Of a stretch of 29,260 nt of DNA, positions 28,352 to 29,260 are shown piece by piece. The position numbers were made by a program, and so were the translations under genes. The notes under the pieces are model-generated. The model saw nothing but the letters and a program-made list of their open reading frames with translations. It was not told the DNA's origin and did not search any database. The stretch is from the NCBI GenBank assembly GCA_045586505.1, contig JAZNAL010000011.1, positions 1-29,260 on the forward strand, written 5' to 3'. Numbering within the stretch: position 1 is the stretch's first letter; every line of letters begins with the position of its first letter. This DNA comes from Flemingiibacterium sp045586505. Its GTDB lineage: Bacteria; Bacillota; Clostridia; Oscillospirales; CAG-272.

Positions 28352-29260
28352 ATGGCAAAGATCATCGGTATAGATTTAGGTACTACCAATTCCTGCGTAG
28401 CAGTATACGAGGGCGGCGAGCCCGCAGTTATCACCAATCCCGAGGGTGCGCGCACCACACCTTCCGTTGTGGCATTTTCCAAGACCGGCGAGCGTATGGT
28501 AGGTCAGGTGGCAAAGCGTCAGGCTATCACCAACCCCGACCGCACCGTTGCTTCTATCAAGCGCTACATGGGTACTGACCATAAGGTCACCATCGACGAC
28601 AAGAAGTTTACTCCCCAGGAGATTTCCGCAATGATCCTTCAGAAGCTGAAGGCTGACGCGGAAGCATACCTCGGCACCACCGTTACCGACGCGGTCATCA
28701 CCGTTCCCGCATACTTCACCGACGCTCAGCGTCAGGCTACCAAGGACGCGGGCAAGATCGCAGGTCTCAACGTACAGAGAATCATCAACGAGCCCACCGC
28801 GGCGGCGCTTGCATACGGCGTTGACAAGGACAGCTCCGAGCAGAAGATCATGGTATGCGACCTTGGCGGCGGTACCTTCGACGTATCCATTCTCGAAATC
28901 TCAGACGGCGTATTCGAGGTTCATGCAACCCACGGCGACAACAAGCTGGGCGGCGATGACTCCGACGAGCGCATTATAAACTGGATCGCTGAGGAGTTCA
29001 TGCGCGAAAACGGCGGCATCGATTTAAGAAAAGACAAGATGGCGCTGCAGAGACTCAAGGAAGCTGCAGAAAAGGCAAAAATTGAGCTTTCCGGCGTTAC
29101 AACATCAAACATCAACCTTCCCTTTATTACAGCAGATGCAACAGGTCCCAAGCACTTTGATATGACACTTACACGTGCCAAGTTCGATGAGCTTACAGCA
29201 GACCTTGTTGAAAAAACAATGGGCCCCACAAAGCAGGTTATCTCCGACTCCGGTCTTTCT
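28352..29260 (+). CDS. dnaK: Chaperone DnaK (Hsp70), N-terminal part, cut by the window end
   Basis: The first 303 codons of DnaK are present and the frame is still open at the window edge. The ATPase domain shows the phosphate-1 motif GIDLGTTNSCVAVYE (~6-20), VPAYFTDAQRQATKDAG, NEPTAAALAYG and DLGGGTFDVSILE. The region after KLGGDDSDERIINW lacks the Gram-negative insert, as expected for Firmicutes. AAGGAG lies 9 nt before the ATG. The 85-nt gap after grpE has no terminator, so it belongs to the CIRCE-controlled operon. dnaJ would be expected next. Confidence 0.97.
   Translation, partial: MAKIIGIDLGTTNSCVAVYEGGEPAVITNPEGARTTPSVVAFSKTGERMVGQVAKRQAITNPDRTVASIKRYMGTDHKVTIDDKKFTPQEISAMILQKLKADAEAYLGTTVTDAVITVPAYFTDAQRQATKDAGKIAGLNVQRIINEPTAAALAYGVDKDSSEQKIMVCDLGGGTFDVSILEISDGVFEVHATHGDNKLGGDDSDERIINWIAEEFMRENGGIDLRKDKMALQRLKEAAEKAKIELSGVTTSNINLPFITADATGPKHFDMTLTRAKFDELTADLVEKTMGPTKQVISDSGLS

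Overview
The window looks like a chromosome segment of a Gram-positive Clostridia member, most likely of the Oscillospiraceae/Ruminococcaceae. The evidence is a perfect CIRCE element in front of hrcA-grpE-dnaK, an ispH gene fused to a four-domain S1 protein inside a cmk-plsC cluster, AGGAGG-type ribosome binding sites, sigma-A promoters with 17-nt spacers, and several families typical of Firmicutes (DUF1934, RNase M5-like TOPRIM, long-form HPF, DUF6472). Most of the window is GC-rich housekeeping DNA. The first ~2.1 kb is clearly more AT-rich and looks acquired.

Layout. Positions 1-2157 hold an accessory segment: the start of a TetR-type regulator (leftward, cut by the window edge), a complete tyrosine recombinase (leftward), and about 680 bp without a convincing protein gene. 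A perfect 25-bp inverted repeat (264-288 and 1731-1755) brackets the recombinase. A strong promoter just inside the right repeat points outward into structured, apparently noncoding DNA that ends in terminators beside a tRNA gene. Next come two leftward tRNA-Ser genes (GCU and UGA) with their own promoter, then a leftward leucine-rich-repeat lipoprotein. From 4.2 to 14.4 kb the DNA reads mostly rightward: secG, rnr, a convergent small hypothetical gene, DUF1934, holA, an RNase M5-like gene, gtrA, copA, copZ and a MOP-family flippase, the last five closely packed or overlapping. A triple-hairpin zone separates these from leftward hpf. A rightward run follows: asd, purD, rpiR-type regulator, BaiN/HI0933-like flavoprotein, cmk, plsC and ispH-S1. 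Then come a leftward pair (CapA-like lipoprotein and a Cys-rich DUF6472-like protein), a rightward DAGK-type lipid kinase, a gene-poor 400-bp gap, and the heat-shock operon hrcA-grpE-dnaK, with dnaK cut by the window end.

How the genes fit together. There are modules for protein export and RNA turnover (secG, rnr), copper efflux (copA, copZ), membrane lipid and isoprenoid synthesis together with translation (cmk, plsC, ispH-S1), surface proteins (LRR lipoprotein, CapA-like protein, flippase, GtrA), ribosome hibernation (hpf) and HrcA-controlled chaperones. The most interesting candidate is the recombinase flanked by inverted repeats. If the segment flips, its outward promoter would be placed in front of the TetR gene, making a self-contained phase switch. 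This is inferred from layout, not shown. Other points of note are an internal start, and perhaps an internal promoter, for S1 inside ispH-S1; a His/Asp- and Thr/Ala-rich tail on SecG; a dispersed hairpin repeat in two intergenic regions; and an rnr terminator lying inside the convergent neighbouring gene.
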